From positions 1 through 64,000 of the forward strand of contig NZ_WOAC01000011.1 in NCBI RefSeq assembly GCF_009749525.1: DNA of 64,000 bases, read 5' to 3'. The notes beneath the pieces were generated by a model that was not told the DNA's origin, searched no databases, and saw only the letters and a program-made list of their open reading frames with translations. The position numbers were made by a program, and so were the translations under genes. This document shows, one piece after another, positions 45,730 through 55,562 of this stretch; within the stretch, counting starts at the first letter, position 1, and each line of letters starts with the position of its first letter. The stretch comes from Mesorhizobium xinjiangense (GTDB lineage: Bacteria > Pseudomonadota > Alphaproteobacteria > Rhizobiales > Rhizobiaceae).

Positions 45730-48642
45730 TTACAGCCGCCCGAGTTCCCTTAATTCCCGCAGGGCCGCCGCATCGCGCGCCGTGACATCCGGGAATTCCG
45801 GATCGGACCCAACATCGTCGGTATAGCGCCAGGAGCGGGCACACCTTTTCCCTTTCGCTCTGTCAGAGACGACGGCAACACCCTTGACATCGTCCAGCGA
45901 GAAAGCGGTGGACGGCGCTTCCTCGGCTAGGATGTCGATGTCACTAGTGATGCAGATCTCGGCCATATCGACCCCTTCGATAGCGGCACACAGGGCGGAA
46001 TCGACAACGTAGACCACTGGAGCTGCCTCCAGCGATGACCCGATCCTCTTTTCCTTGCGCTCGATCTCCAACGCACCGGTGACGACGCGGCGAACTTGCC
46101 GGATTTTGCGCCACTTCTTCGACAATGCGTCGTTGCGCCATTCTTCTGGCAGCTCTGAAAACTGCTCGAGATGCACGGAGACACAATCCCGATGGCGGTC
46201 GCGCCAGGCTTCTTCCATGGTGAAGGGCAGCATTGGGGCGAACCATTTCACCACGCAATCGAAAAGGGTGCGCACAACCTGGATCGCTGCCTTGCGCTTA
46301 ATGCTGGACGGTGCGTCGCAGTACAAGGCGTCCTTTCGGACGTCGAAGTAGAATGCCGACAACTCGACCACCATAAAATCGAGCAGAGCGCGGCTGATGT
46401 GCTTGAAGTCGAACGCGTCGTAGCCCTCGCGTATCAGCTCGTCGAGCTCGGATAGGCGGTGCAGCATCAGGCGCTCCAGTTCGGGCATCTGTGCGAGCGG
46501 CACATCCTCCCCCTCGTCATGCGCGAGCGTGCCGAGCATCCAGCGGATGGTGTTTCTGAGCTTGCGGTAAGCGTCGATATTGGTCTGGATGACGTTCTTG
46601 CCTAACCGCTGTTCTTCCCAATAGTCGGTGGTCATCACCCACAGCCGCAGGATATCGGCGCCCGATTGCTTCATCACATCCTGCGGCGCGATAGTGTTAC
46701 CAAGTGACTTCGACATCTTGCGACCCTCCTCATCCACGGTGAAGCCATGGGTGATCACAGCGTCGTAGGGTGCGCGTCCGCGCGTGCCGCAGCTTTCCAG
46801 CAGCGATGAGTGAAACCACCCGCGATGCTGGTCCGAGCCTTCCAGATATATGTCGGCCGGCCATTTCAGATCCGGCCTATCTTCCAGTACGTAAGTGTGG
46901 GTAGAGCCGGAATCGAACCAGACGTCGAGGATGTCCATCACCATCGTCCAGTTCTCGATGGCGCGGGACCCCAGGAAGCGTTCGCGCGCGCCCTCGGCAA
47001 ACCATGCGTCCGCGCCCTCCGCCTCGAAGGCTTCGAGGATGCGGGCGTTGACGACCTCGTCCTTCAGCATCTCGCCTTCCTCATTGGCGAAGACGCAGAT
47101 CGGCACGCCCCAGGCACGCTGGCGCGACAGAACCCAGTCCGGCCGATCCTCGATCATCGCGCGCAGGCGTGCCTGCCCGGCCGCCGGAACGAAGCGCGTC
47201 TGGTCGATGGCCTTGAGCGCGCGGCTGCGCAGGGTGGTTTCGTCGCCCAGGTCCTTGTCCATGTAGACGAACCACTGCGGCGTGTTGCGGAAGATCACCG
47301 GCTTCTTGGAACGCCAGGAATGCGGATAGGAGTGTTTGAGCCGGCCGCGCGCGAACAGCGCGTTGGCTGCGATCAGCGCCTCGATGACGGCCTTGTTGGC
47401 GTCGCCCTTCTTGCCGTTGTCGTCGATGACGCGGGCTGCACCGCCTTCGCGGTCCGGCCCGAAGCCCGGAGCGTCCTTGGTCAGGAAGCCGGCATCGTCG
47501 ACGGTGAACGGGATGCGCGTTTCGATGCCGCGCGCCGCTAGTTCCTTGCCGGCATCCATCCAGGCATCAAAATCCTCGCGGCCGTGACCGGGCGCGGTGT
47601 GAACGAAGCCCGTACCGGCATCGTCGATGACGTGGTCGCCGGCAAGCATCGGCACGGCGAACTCATAGCCGCCGCCGAGGCCTTTGAGGGGGTGGGCGAG
47701 CCTCATTGAGGCGAATTCCTCGGCAGTGACATCGCTCAGCCGCTTGAACGCAAGCTTCGCCTTGGCAAACGACTCCTCGGCGAGCCCATCGGCGAAGATC
47801 AGCTTTTCGCCGGTCTGTGGCCCGAAGTCGTTCTCGGCCACCGTAACCTCATAGAGCCCGTAGGAGATGCGCGGCGAATAAGCGACCGCGCGGTTGCCGG
47901 GGATGGTCCACGGCGTCGTCGTCCAGATGACGACATGGGCATCGGCAAGTCCACCAGATCCCGACGCCATCGGGAACTTCACCCAGATCGTGTCGCTCTC
48001 ATAGTCGTGGTACTCGACCTCGGCCTCGGCCAGCGCGGTGCGCTCGACCACCGACCACATCACCGGCTTGGAGCCGCGATAGACCTGGCCGGACATGGCG
48101 AACTTCATCAGCTCGCCGGCGATGCGCGCCTCGGCGTGGAAGTTCATCGTCGTGTACGGATTGTCGAAGTCGCCCTCGATGCCGAGGCGCTTGAATTCCT
48201 CCGTTTGCACCTCGATCCAGTGCTGCGCGAAGTCGCGGCACTCCTTGCGGAACTCGTTGACCGGCACCTGGTCCTTGTCGAGGCCCTTGGCGCGATACTG
48301 CTCCTCGATCTTCCACTCGATCGGCAGGCCGTGGCAGTCCCAGCCGGGCACGTAGTTGGAGTCGAAACCGCGCATCTGGAACGAGCGGCTGATGACGTCC
48401 TTGAGGATCTTGTTGAGCGCGTGGCCGATATGGATGTTGCCGTTGGCGTAGGGCGGCCCATCATGCAGCACATAGAGCGGCCGGCCGGCAGCACTCTCGC
48501 GCAGCTTCTTGTAGAGCTTCATGTCCTGCCAGCGCTGGACGAGCTGCGGCTCCTTGTCGGGAAGGCCTGCGCGCATGGGAAACTCCGTCCGCGGCAGATA
48601 GAGCGTCTTGGAATAGTCGATTTTCTCAGTGGCCTCGGTCAT
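45730..48642 (-). CDS. ileS: Isoleucyl-tRNA synthetase, complete, on a mobile replicon
   Basis: 970 aa. HIGH motif in [18 protein letters not shown], editing domain ([18 protein letters not shown], and [16 protein letters not shown]), the KMSKS loop as [16 protein letters not shown], then a helical anticodon domain. The sequence is of the ordinary rhizobial IleS1 type rather than the mupirocin-resistant MupA/IleS2 type. Full length and apparently intact. It converges on leuS with 89 nt between stop codons. Its normal chromosomal neighbours (ribF, lspA) are absent. Confidence 0.95.
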   Translation of the reverse strand: MTEATEKIDYSKTLYLPRTEFPMRAGLPDKEPQLVQRWQDMKLYKKLRESAAGRPLYVLHDGPPYANGNIHIGHALNKILKDVISRSFQMRGFDSNYVPGWDCHGLPIEWKIEEQYRAKGLDKDQVPVNEFRKECRDFAQHWIEVQTEEFKRLGIEGDFDNPYTTMNFHAEARIAGELMKFAMSGQVYRGSKPVMWSVVERTALAEAEVEYHDYESDTIWVKFPMASGSGGLADAHVVIWTTTPWTIPGNRAVAYSPRISYGLYEVTVAENDFGPQTGEKLIFADGLAEESFAKAKLAFKRLSDVTAEEFASMRLAHPLKGLGGGYEFAVPMLAGDHVIDDAGTGFVHTAPGHGREDFDAWMDAGKELAARGIETRIPFTVDDAGFLTKDAPGFGPDREGGAARVIDDNGKKGDANKAVIEALIAANALFARGRLKHSYPHSWRSKKPVIFRNTPQWFVYMDKDLGDETTLRSRALKAIDQTRFVPAAGQARLRAMIEDRPDWVLSRQRAWGVPICVFANEEGEMLKDEVVNARILEAFEAEGADAWFAEGARERFLGSRAIENWTMVMDILDVWFDSGSTHTYVLEDRPDLKWPADIYLEGSDQHRGWFHSSLLESCGTRGRAPYDAVITHGFTVDEEGRKMSKSLGNTIAPQDVMKQSGADILRLWVMTTDYWEEQRLGKNVIQTNIDAYRKLRNTIRWMLGTLAHDEGEDVPLAQMPELERLMLHRLSELDELIREGYDAFDFKHISRALLDFMVVELSAFYFDVRKDALYCDAPSSIKRKAAIQVVRTLFDCVVKWFAPMLPFTMEEAWRDRHRDCVSVHLEQFSELPEEWRNDALSKKWRKIRQVRRVVTGALEIERKEKRIGSSLEAAPVVYVVDSALCAAIEGVDMAEICITSDIDILAEEAPSTAFSLDDVKGVAVVSDRAKGKRCARSWRYTDDVGSDPEFPDVTARDAAALRELRELGRL

Positions 48643-48914
48643 TCTTACGCCAGGACGTGTGAAATCTTGCGGGATTGTGGTTTGAATTGGCGCCTCTCAA
48701 CGGATGTTCTCTTTCGTCTCGAGACTCGGAGGTGCGGGGGTTGAACGATTGGTTCCACAAGGCCGTTGGGGCAGCTCGATTGGTCGGCCAACTTGTGCAA
48801 TCAGGTTTTGATGTTGTCCCATCTTGCAGGATAGCTTCAGCGATGCGCACCGCGAGTCCGCAATGAGTCTCCGTTCGTCCAGAGACGGAACTCGCGCCAG
48901 GAGCCCGCTCACGT

Positions 48915-50759
48915 TTATGCGTCATTCGGCGATTTCGCGTTCCAGAGGATGATCGTGCCGATAGTTCCGGCACAGATGGACGCCGCGAGAATAGCGACTT
49001 TTGCGACCGCAAAGTCATCGGCGTTTGGAAAAGCCCGACCAGCAACGAAGAGCGACATGGTGAAACCGATGCCCGCGAGCGCCCCGGCACCCGCGAGCTG
49101 GCGCCAACTATAGGCTCCTGGCTTCTCGGCCATACCGATCCTCACAGCGATCATGGCGCCACCAACGAGGCCCAGCGGTTTGCCTAACACCAGCCCCGTG
49201 ATGATCGCCAGAACAAGGGGACCACGGCCATCGAGGACGTCTGCGGAAAGGACGACGCCTGCATTCGCCAACGCAAAAATTGGAAGTACAAAGTAGCTGG
49301 ATCGTGCCCCGGAGCGTCGCAACAGGCGGTCTGCCGGAGATTCGAGGAGCTCGTGAATAAAATCAAGGGCGTTCAGCGCGGGTAGGGAAGGTCCATGACG
49401 GAGAACCTCGCCGCCGCGCTTTGCTTCTTCCAGCAGAATGGCATCGGCCTGCCTCATAAGCGCGTGCAGATTCGCCGGCGGGCGTGTCGGGATGAACAAG
49501 GCCAGGAGAACACCGGCAAGTGTCGCATGCAGACCTCCAGCATAGATGCACGCCCACATCACCGCCCCGACCAGGATGTAAGGCAGGACCAGATAGACTC
49601 GCGCGCGATTAAGTAGCGCTAGAACTACCAATGTAGCCGCCGCGGCAACAAGGTAGCCGAGTTGGAGATCGGCCGCATAGAACACTGCAATGACCAGAAT
49701 CGCACCGATGTCATCGACGATTGCGGCGGCTGTCAGGAAGACCCTCAATTCCACTGGTACCCGTCGCCCCATCATCGCTACGAGCGCTATCGCGAAAGCT
49801 GTATCCGTTGCCATGGGCACACCCCAGCCGCGTGACAATGGACCAGTCGGTGCGAGCACCAGATAAAAAAGTGCTGGAACGATCATCCCGCCGATCGCGG
49901 CCGCGATCGGGAGCGCCGCTGATCGGCGGTTCGCCAGGTGGCCGACGGTAAATTCGCGCTTGATCTCGAGACCGACGACCAGGAAAAAGATGGTGAGCAG
50001 ACCGTCGTTGACCCAGTGCTGCAGCGACATACCGAAGTGCCAGCCGCCGAGATTGACGCCGAGCTCCCGGTGCCAGAATTCCGCGAAGGCACCGCCAACC
50101 GGTGAGTTCGAGAGTACGAGTGCCAACACGGTCGCAATGAGCAGGAGGACACCCGCAGACGGGCCCCAGCTTGCAAAGTCGAGCGTCGTTGCCCTGACAC
50201 GATGGCCGAGCGTACCGAGCATCGCATCGCCGAGCGTGACTTCATCCCATGGCCCGTCGTACCGCCGCCCGTTAATGAAGAAAGTCGGCGTGAAAACCAC
50301 GCCATTGGCGTCGGCTGAGCGTTCATCCTCATAAACACGCTCCCTCGCTCGCTCGGAGATTTCCGGATAGTCGAGATCGAGTTCGGTCTTGACCGCGAGG
50401 AGATCGTCCTCAGTCAATTCCGACGAACGCGTCATCAGTTCCAGGTGAACTTTCCAGAACTGCTCGGGCGTGGAGTGCTCCGCGATTTCCGCTGCGCGGC
50501 GGGCGAGGTCGTTGTTCGCTAGTGGACGATGCCTAAACACGTACCGCATGCGGTCGCCGAACCGATCACGCAGTGAAGCGATGGTTTCGTTGGCCACTCG
50601 GCAATGTGGACACGCGTAACTCCCGTATTCGACCAGCGTAATTGGAGCGCCGGAAGCGCCAAGGATATGGTCGCGTGTCTCATCTACAGCTGGGTCAAGT
50701 CGGCGGGAGGGGATAAGCAAGAAGAGAAATCTCCGTTTCCTGGTCGTACTGACGGTCAA
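48915..50759 (-). CDS. nhaA: DsbA-like thioredoxin domain fused to NhaA Na+/H+ antiporter
   Basis: 614 aa, about 220 longer than E. coli NhaA. Residues 25-190 form a DsbA-type domain with active site CPHC (about 50-53) and the cis-Pro region GVVFTPTFFINGRRYDG. From about 195 comes NhaA: SLQHWVNDGLLTIFFLVVGLEIKREF, then ATDTAFAIALVAMMG carrying the ion-binding Asp region, AAIVDDIGAILVIAVFY, and GIGFTMSLFVAG. About 11-12 membrane helices. This fusion is known in proteobacteria. It exports Na+ for H+; the thiol domain may sense or use redox state. Confidence 0.92.
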   Translation of the reverse strand: MTVSTTRKRRFLFLLIPSRRLDPAVDETRDHILGASGAPITLVEYGSYACPHCRVANETIASLRDRFGDRMRYVFRHRPLANNDLARRAAEIAEHSTPEQFWKVHLELMTRSSELTEDDLLAVKTELDLDYPEISERARERVYEDERSADANGVVFTPTFFINGRRYDGPWDEVTLGDAMLGTLGHRVRATTLDFASWGPSAGVLLLIATVLALVLSNSPVGGAFAEFWHRELGVNLGGWHFGMSLQHWVNDGLLTIFFLVVGLEIKREFTVGHLANRRSAALPIAAAIGGMIVPALFYLVLAPTGPLSRGWGVPMATDTAFAIALVAMMGRRVPVELRVFLTAAAIVDDIGAILVIAVFYAADLQLGYLVAAAATLVVLALLNRARVYLVLPYILVGAVMWACIYAGGLHATLAGVLLALFIPTRPPANLHALMRQADAILLEEAKRGGEVLRHGPSLPALNALDFIHELLESPADRLLRRSGARSSYFVLPIFALANAGVVLSADVLDGRGPLVLAIITGLVLGKPLGLVGGAMIAVRIGMAEKPGAYSWRQLAGAGALAGIGFTMSLFVAGRAFPNADDFAVAKVAILAASICAGTIGTIILWNAKSPNDA

Positions 50760-50843
50760 CCAAGATTGTAAGCAAAGACATCACCCAGCGCACCTACAGT
50801 ACGACCCATACAGACCGTCGCAGCCCATCGTTTGCGCATTGGA

Positions 50844-51989
50844 TCATGAAGCCGAACTCTCTAAGCCTCGAACCCGACGCGCTGCTGGGCTAAAAGTGCC
50901 TCCATTCCCGACACGGTTCGGCAAAACCATGAGCGCCATCATTTCCGCGAGCGTCTCGCTCGTCACGAGGCCGACCAACTTCCCGGAGATGTCCGTGACC
51001 CCCACAGTCGTCGCGGAATTTTCCTGCATCAGTCTGAAAGCCTGCTCGAGAGTGGCGCGACAGTCGACCGTCGGAGCAGGCGCAGTCATGGCGTCACCCA
51101 CCGTCGCATCCGGCCCCGCCTGCTTCATCGACTTGAGGATGTCGGCACGATCGAGAACGCCGACGAAACTTCCACTGCCGTCGACCACGGGAAACGTTCT
51201 TTGGGCAGTCCGCAATAGCGTCTCCACCGCTTCGTCGATGTGAGTCTCAGGCTGGAGCGTGATGAAGTCGGTCATCATTGCGTGGCGCACCGGCACGCCC
51301 TGGGAAACAGCGCGCAACGCGACTGAATGAGCCTCGGAGGAGGCTGCCAGATAAACGAAGATGGCGATGAAGACGAGAATCGGATTGTAAAAGAGACCTA
51401 TGAAGCCGAGTACGAAGGCCGTGAACTGGCCGATCGACGCGGCGCGTTCCGTCGCCCGTACAAATCCTATGCGACTTGCAAGAGCCGCGCGAAGCACGCG
51501 GCCGCCATCCATGGGGAAGGCGGGAATGAGGTTGAAGAGAGCCAGAAAGAGATTCACCGTGGCAAGCCGGTCCACCATCGGAATCTGCATGTCGTCGACA
51601 CCCATCGCGGCGCTTGCGCCCAGGTGCGCACCGGCAAAGACGATCAACATGGCAGCGATGACCACGTTGACGGCCGGACCCGCAATTGCAATGAGGAATT
51701 CCTCCCACGGTTTTTCCGGAATACGCTCGAGCTGCGCGACACCGCCGATCGGCAACAGTGTCACATATGGCGTCAGCACACCGAAGGTTCGGGCAGTGAA
51801 GATGTGCCCGAACTCGTGCAGCAGTACGCACAAGAACAGGAGCACCACGAAGAGGAGGGTGTTCCACGCCGCAGCCGCCCCATGCGCCGCGTAGCTGGAG
51901 GCGAAGATCCACGCGAGAAACAGCACGAATGTGATGTGCAGCCGCACCACCGTGCCCGCTACTTTTCCGATATTCAGTGACCAGGACAC
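50844..51989 (-). CDS. M50 site-2-type membrane metalloprotease with CBS pair
   Basis: 381 aa from a GTG at 51989 (MSWSLNIGKVAG) preceded by AAGAGG; the frame runs further upstream but overlaps the redoxin gene without protein character. Zinc motif HEFGH at about residues 58-62 in a membrane helix, third ligand region NLIPAFPMDGGRVLRAAL, about six helices, then two CBS domains at about 240-360 (VRHAMMTDFITLQPETHIDEAVETLL and VGDAMTAPAPTVDCRATLEQAF). This is the Rip/SpoIVFB-like, CBS-containing group in which nucleotide binding may gate intramembrane cleavage. The substrate is unknown. Confidence 0.9.
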   Translation of the reverse strand: MSWSLNIGKVAGTVVRLHITFVLFLAWIFASSYAAHGAAAAWNTLLFVVLLFLCVLLHEFGHIFTARTFGVLTPYVTLLPIGGVAQLERIPEKPWEEFLIAIAGPAVNVVIAAMLIVFAGAHLGASAAMGVDDMQIPMVDRLATVNLFLALFNLIPAFPMDGGRVLRAALASRIGFVRATERAASIGQFTAFVLGFIGLFYNPILVFIAIFVYLAASSEAHSVALRAVSQGVPVRHAMMTDFITLQPETHIDEAVETLLRTAQRTFPVVDGSGSFVGVLDRADILKSMKQAGPDATVGDAMTAPAPTVDCRATLEQAFRLMQENSATTVGVTDISGKLVGLVTSETLAEMMALMVLPNRVGNGGTFSPAARRVRGLESSAS

Positions 51990-52074
51990 GTAAGCCTCTT
52001 GTTGCTCGTTACGCCGCTGTTGTGGACAAGAGACGTCCGGTGCGAGTGGAGGTCCGTGGATGTCCCGCAGATCT

Positions 52075-52566
52075 TCACTGGGCGACCGGACCGCTCTCAC
52101 CGAGTGCTCTGATAAACCTACCGGAATCGATGCTGAATCCGTCCTGCAAAACCACGCCGTTGGGGTCGATCGCCACGAACCATGGCGTGCCGCCGGTGCA
52201 GTAGTTTTCGATAGTCGTGGGATTGACGCCCAGCGGCGAGCGGCTCTCATGGCCAAAGGGAATTCGCAGGCCATAGCGTTGCTGGTCCACGGGCAGCTTG
52301 TCGCGCGTGTTGACGTAAGTGCCCTCGAATGCGGTCTGGACTGCTGCGAAGCCGACGTTCTTGATGCGGGGATTTTGAACCAGCGCCTGGAGAGTCGGGA
52401 ATCCGGTCGAATGGCACCCGTCGCACCAATGTTGGTAGAAGAACAGAATTCTGTAGCGTGCCCCAAGTTCCTCCAGGGTAAGAGGCGGGCGCTGTTTCCC
52501 GTCGCCGTCGATCCAGTACGGAACCGTGAGTTCCGGGGCAGCTCGTCCTGCGATGCTCTGGATCAT
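52075..52566 (-). CDS. Redoxin/TlpA-like thiol protein
   Basis: 163 aa thioredoxin-fold protein. Active site FFYQHWCDGCHSTGFP (CxxC at about residues 48-51) and a late WFVAIDPNGVVLQDGF. No signal peptide is evident, so it is probably cytosolic. It differs from AhpC-type enzymes and resembles TlpA/ResA-like redoxins. It lies 86 nt ahead of the M50 protease in the same direction. Function inferred from the fold. Confidence 0.78.
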   Translation of the reverse strand: MIQSIAGRAAPELTVPYWIDGDGKQRPPLTLEELGARYRILFFYQHWCDGCHSTGFPTLQALVQNPRIKNVGFAAVQTAFEGTYVNTRDKLPVDQQRYGLRIPFGHESRSPLGVNPTTIENYCTGGTPWFVAIDPNGVVLQDGFSIDSGRFIRALGESGPVAQ

Positions 52567-52753
52567 GTCGTTTCTCGCAATATTGACTGCAGCCGAGTGC
52601 CAACGGTCGGCAGCGGTCTTGTCACGCTATCTCTGTAATCGGTGTTATTGCCGTGAAGTTCACCGGTAAAGATATGGTTTCAATAACCGCATGTAATTCA
52701 GGACCGGATGATTTGCGCGTGAGGGCCGCCTCAGCGCCGTACTCCGCTCCGGC

Positions 52754-54448
52754 TCAGCCGCCGGTGAAAGCGGCGATCGCTTCCTTGATTTTCGCTACGG
52801 CGTAGCCTCCGATCTGCTCGAGCTCGACGTGGGGAAGGTTGGGCATCTCGTCAGCCGCCACGCTGCACCCGACAATAGCGGGGCCGGGGCACGCGAACGC
52901 TTCGATCAAAATCGCCTCGAGTAGCGCCGGATCACGCACCGTGAAGCCCTGCGCGCCGCAAGCGCGCGCCAGCGCTGCGTAATCTGGGTTCGGGAACTCG
53001 ATTGCCTCGCGGAACGGGAGAATTCCCAAGCTTTCCGCCTCGAGCGTGATGAGCCCGAATGCCGCATTGTCGAAGATCACGATTTTCACTGGCAGGTGAT
53101 GGTGAACAGCCGTAAGGAATTCGCCCATTAGCATGTTGAAACCGCCATCCCCAACAAGGGCGATCACTTGTCGTGACCGGTCGAGCGCCTGAATGCCGTT
53201 GGCTTGGCCGAGGGCCGTGCCGACGGCGGCGTTGTTAAAGGAGCCGGCAATGCGCTGATTGCCGCTCTGTCGAATCCAATTGCCCGACCACAACGTATTG
53301 AGGCCTGTGTCGAAGACGAATACGGCGTCGTCTTTCGCAAGGTCGCTGACCACGCGGGCTACCGCCTGTGGATGGATCCTGTCGCGGCTGCGCATGAGGT
53401 CGCTCTGCTTATCGAGGAGCTCGTCCCAAGCGCGGCGCCCCCGAGCGACCTTGTCGAAGAAGGCACTTTCTGTCTTCTGTCGCACTCTCTGCAGGAGGGC
53501 GGCGAGTGTCGGGCGCACTGAGCCCCTTACACCGAGCGCCGTCGGCGCACGCCGGCCAATCGCTGCGGCACGTTCGTCAATCTGGATCACGTTACCGTGC
53601 GCCGGCAGGAAGTTCGAATAGGGATAGTCCGTGCCGACCATAAGAAGCAGTTCGCAGTCCTGAACGGCGTTGTAGGCCGGCTTGCTCCCGATCAACCCGA
53701 GCCCGCCCATCCAGCGTGGGTCGTCATAGGCGATGATCTCCTTGCCGCGGATCGTGTGCACGAGCGGCGCCTTGAGGCGGTCTGACAAGTCGAGGAGCAG
53801 GTCGGACGAGCCCCGACATCCCGCCCCGCAGAGAATGGCAACCGAGTGCGCCGCATCGACTCGGCGGGCAACCGCGTCGATTTCGCAATCGTCCGGCGCG
53901 ATCTCAGTACGAGGGTTCAGTGTGGCCACACTCGGAACAGCGTGATCGATCCTACTGGACAGCACGTCTTGGGGGAGGGTCAGGTGCGCGACTCCGGGTC
54001 CTGCGTACGCAGACGAAATCGCCTGATGGATCACACTGGGCGCCTGCGCTGGCGCGGTGATCGTCTGGGTGTAGAGCGACACATCCCGAAAGAGCAGATC
54101 GGGTTCGGTCGACTGGTGGTAATCGATGCCTTTCAGGCGACGCGGCATCTCCCCCGACAACGCCAGCACTGGAGCGTGGTCGCGCGCAGCCTCGTAAAGG
54201 CCCGCGACGAGGTGCGTGCTCCCAGGCCCCGTCGTTCCGGCACACACTGCGAGGCGGCCCGTCAGCTTGGCTTGGCCGGCCGCGGCCAGGGCGGCGCCCT
54301 CTTCGTGCCGTACGCCGACCCACTCGATCTTGCTCTGCCGGACGGCATCGCCCAAAGGGTTCAGCGAGTCGCCGATCAGGCCGAAAATCTGCTTGACGCC
54401 CACCTCCTCAAGGACATCAACGAGCGCCTCTGCGACGGTACGCGACAT
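52754..54448 (-). CDS. poxB: Thiamine-diphosphate enzyme, PoxB-like pyruvate oxidase
   Basis: 564 aa, close to E. coli PoxB (572). N-terminal TPP-binding domain (VEEVGVKQIFGLIGDSLN-like start, HEEGAALAAAGQAKLTG with the catalytic Glu). The central domain has an FAD/nucleotide-type fold (GGLGLIGSKPAYNAVQDCELLLMVGTDYPY), and the C-terminal domain holds the diphosphate motif GDGGFNMLMGE...FDN. It would oxidise pyruvate to acetate and CO2 with quinone as acceptor. The C-terminal lipid-binding extension of E. coli PoxB is shortened. Starts divergently from the gene at 54.9 kb. Confidence 0.87.
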   Translation of the reverse strand: MSRTVAEALVDVLEEVGVKQIFGLIGDSLNPLGDAVRQSKIEWVGVRHEEGAALAAAGQAKLTGRLAVCAGTTGPGSTHLVAGLYEAARDHAPVLALSGEMPRRLKGIDYHQSTEPDLLFRDVSLYTQTITAPAQAPSVIHQAISSAYAGPGVAHLTLPQDVLSSRIDHAVPSVATLNPRTEIAPDDCEIDAVARRVDAAHSVAILCGAGCRGSSDLLLDLSDRLKAPLVHTIRGKEIIAYDDPRWMGGLGLIGSKPAYNAVQDCELLLMVGTDYPYSNFLPAHGNVIQIDERAAAIGRRAPTALGVRGSVRPTLAALLQRVRQKTESAFFDKVARGRRAWDELLDKQSDLMRSRDRIHPQAVARVVSDLAKDDAVFVFDTGLNTLWSGNWIRQSGNQRIAGSFNNAAVGTALGQANGIQALDRSRQVIALVGDGGFNMLMGEFLTAVHHHLPVKIVIFDNAAFGLITLEAESLGILPFREAIEFPNPDYAALARACGAQGFTVRDPALLEAILIEAFACPGPAIVGCSVAADEMPNLPHVELEQIGGYAVAKIKEAIAAFTGG

Positions 54449-54905
54449 CTATCACCTCCATCATTGGCCCATTTTCATCGAATTCGCCGCCGGGTCCGGG
54501 CCAATGGCGCAGCGTCACTGCCAAAGCCTCACGCTCTTGCACTAAGTGGCTAGGTGTACAGCAGGATTCGCCCGCGCGGTGATAACCCCGCGTTATGAAT
54601 AGCATGCCCCGGCGTTGTCCGAGTGAACGCGCCGAACCCGTCGCTATGCCGCCTCTGCCACCGGGGACGCCTTCCAGGAACTCTGCCGCGTTGGCGCAGT
54701 TGGGCGATCTTCTCATATAGAAACAATATTTCCAGGTCAGCCTCACCGTTCGCTTACCAGGACCACATGAGCTATCCTCTCTACGCACGCGGCTGACGCC
54801 TCATCGCCGCTGTGAACGCGTGGGAATGGATTCGATAACAGTCGGATATTTCCCAGTGAGACGCTGCCGGCATACCGTCGGCAAACACTCGCGAGGGAGT
54901 TTCGG
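54449..54905. other. Divergent intergenic region upstream of poxB and the 54.9-kb operon
   Basis: About 457 bp. Promoters for both directions should be here. A minus-strand open frame (54417-54788) is not recognisable and overlaps poxB, so it is not called. An AT-rich patch at about 54710-54735 is the best promoter candidate. No repeat or RNA gene seen. Confidence 0.5.
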
Positions 54906-55478
54906 ATGAGATTGAAAGTAGCTGATGTCGTGGAGGCCGTTTCGCAGCTCGTCGACCAGGGTTATGAACGCGAGTTTCGCATAAAGGATGGTCGCCTTGT
55001 CGACCTGGCACGTAGTTCGGCGCTAGACCCGAAGGACATCCACGTGGACACCGCCCTCCGGTTGGCGAGCGGAAGAGACGGCGAGGATGCGTCCAATATC
55101 TATGCCATTTCGGATCTGAAGTCGCACAGCAAGGGATTGCTCGTCGACGCGTACGACATTTTCGACGAGATCTGCGACCGCAGATTGGCCGATCAACTGG
55201 CGGAGAACCGCAAAACCGAGTTTGTCGAAGATAGCGATGTTCCGAGCCGCTACGGCCTGCGCAAGGTCTACAAGGGCGAATTCGACCGCGATCCGGAGCG
55301 CTACGTCTTGCGCATCGACTATCCGGACTTTCCGGAATGCCCCTTCGGCGAGTCATTCTCGATGCTCGGCTTCGACACCGCCGAGCAGACATATGTGTGG
55401 CTGGTCACCGGCATACTTCGGGATTCGCGGCTGAACCGAATTCCCTATCAAGGGGCGGATGTTCCCGACAACGAATAA
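54906..55478 (+). CDS. Conserved small-domain protein with unknown C-terminal part
   Basis: 190 aa. Residues 1-100 (VEAVSQLVDQGYEREFRIKDG, then LDPKDIHVDTALRL, NIYAISDLKSHSKGLLVDAYDIF) resemble a family of about 100-aa proteins usually annotated, without proof, as phosphoribosylpyrophosphate synthetase; it is not a PRPP synthetase. Residues 115-185 (LRKVYKGEFDRDPERYVLRI, then FGESFSMLGFDTAEQTYVWL) form an additional domain not recognised. The start has AGGGAG upstream. It leads a plus-strand gene row ending with nuoD. Confidence 0.6.
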   Translation: MRLKVADVVEAVSQLVDQGYEREFRIKDGRLVDLARSSALDPKDIHVDTALRLASGRDGEDASNIYAISDLKSHSKGLLVDAYDIFDEICDRRLADQLAENRKTEFVEDSDVPSRYGLRKVYKGEFDRDPERYVLRIDYPDFPECPFGESFSMLGFDTAEQTYVWLVTGILRDSRLNRIPYQGADVPDNE

Positions 55479-55562
55479 ACCGCGTCCGCGACGGTAGCGG
55501 TGCGTCGGCAACCGCAACGGATAGTCGGACAGAGTAAAACAAGAACCCTGAGGGAGTGAACA

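Noticed and set aside
46616-46640. Apparent fourth copy of the 31-bp element (ATG...CGACTATTGGGAA on the minus strand)
   Set aside because: It lies inside ileS and encodes the normal MTTDYWEEQ segment of IleS; only the CGACTATTGG part matches.
46810-47541. 243-codon open frame opposite ileS
   Set aside because: Antisense to the catalytic region of IleS; no domain and no ribosome site.
51990-52466. Long upstream extension of the M50 protease frame
   Set aside because: It overlaps the redoxin gene in another frame and its translation (Ser/Arg-rich) is not protein-like; the GTG at 51989 has a good ribosome site.
54417-54788. Minus-strand 123-codon frame upstream of poxB
   Set aside because: Overlaps the poxB start, no recognisable sequence and no good ribosome site; probably the poxB leader region.
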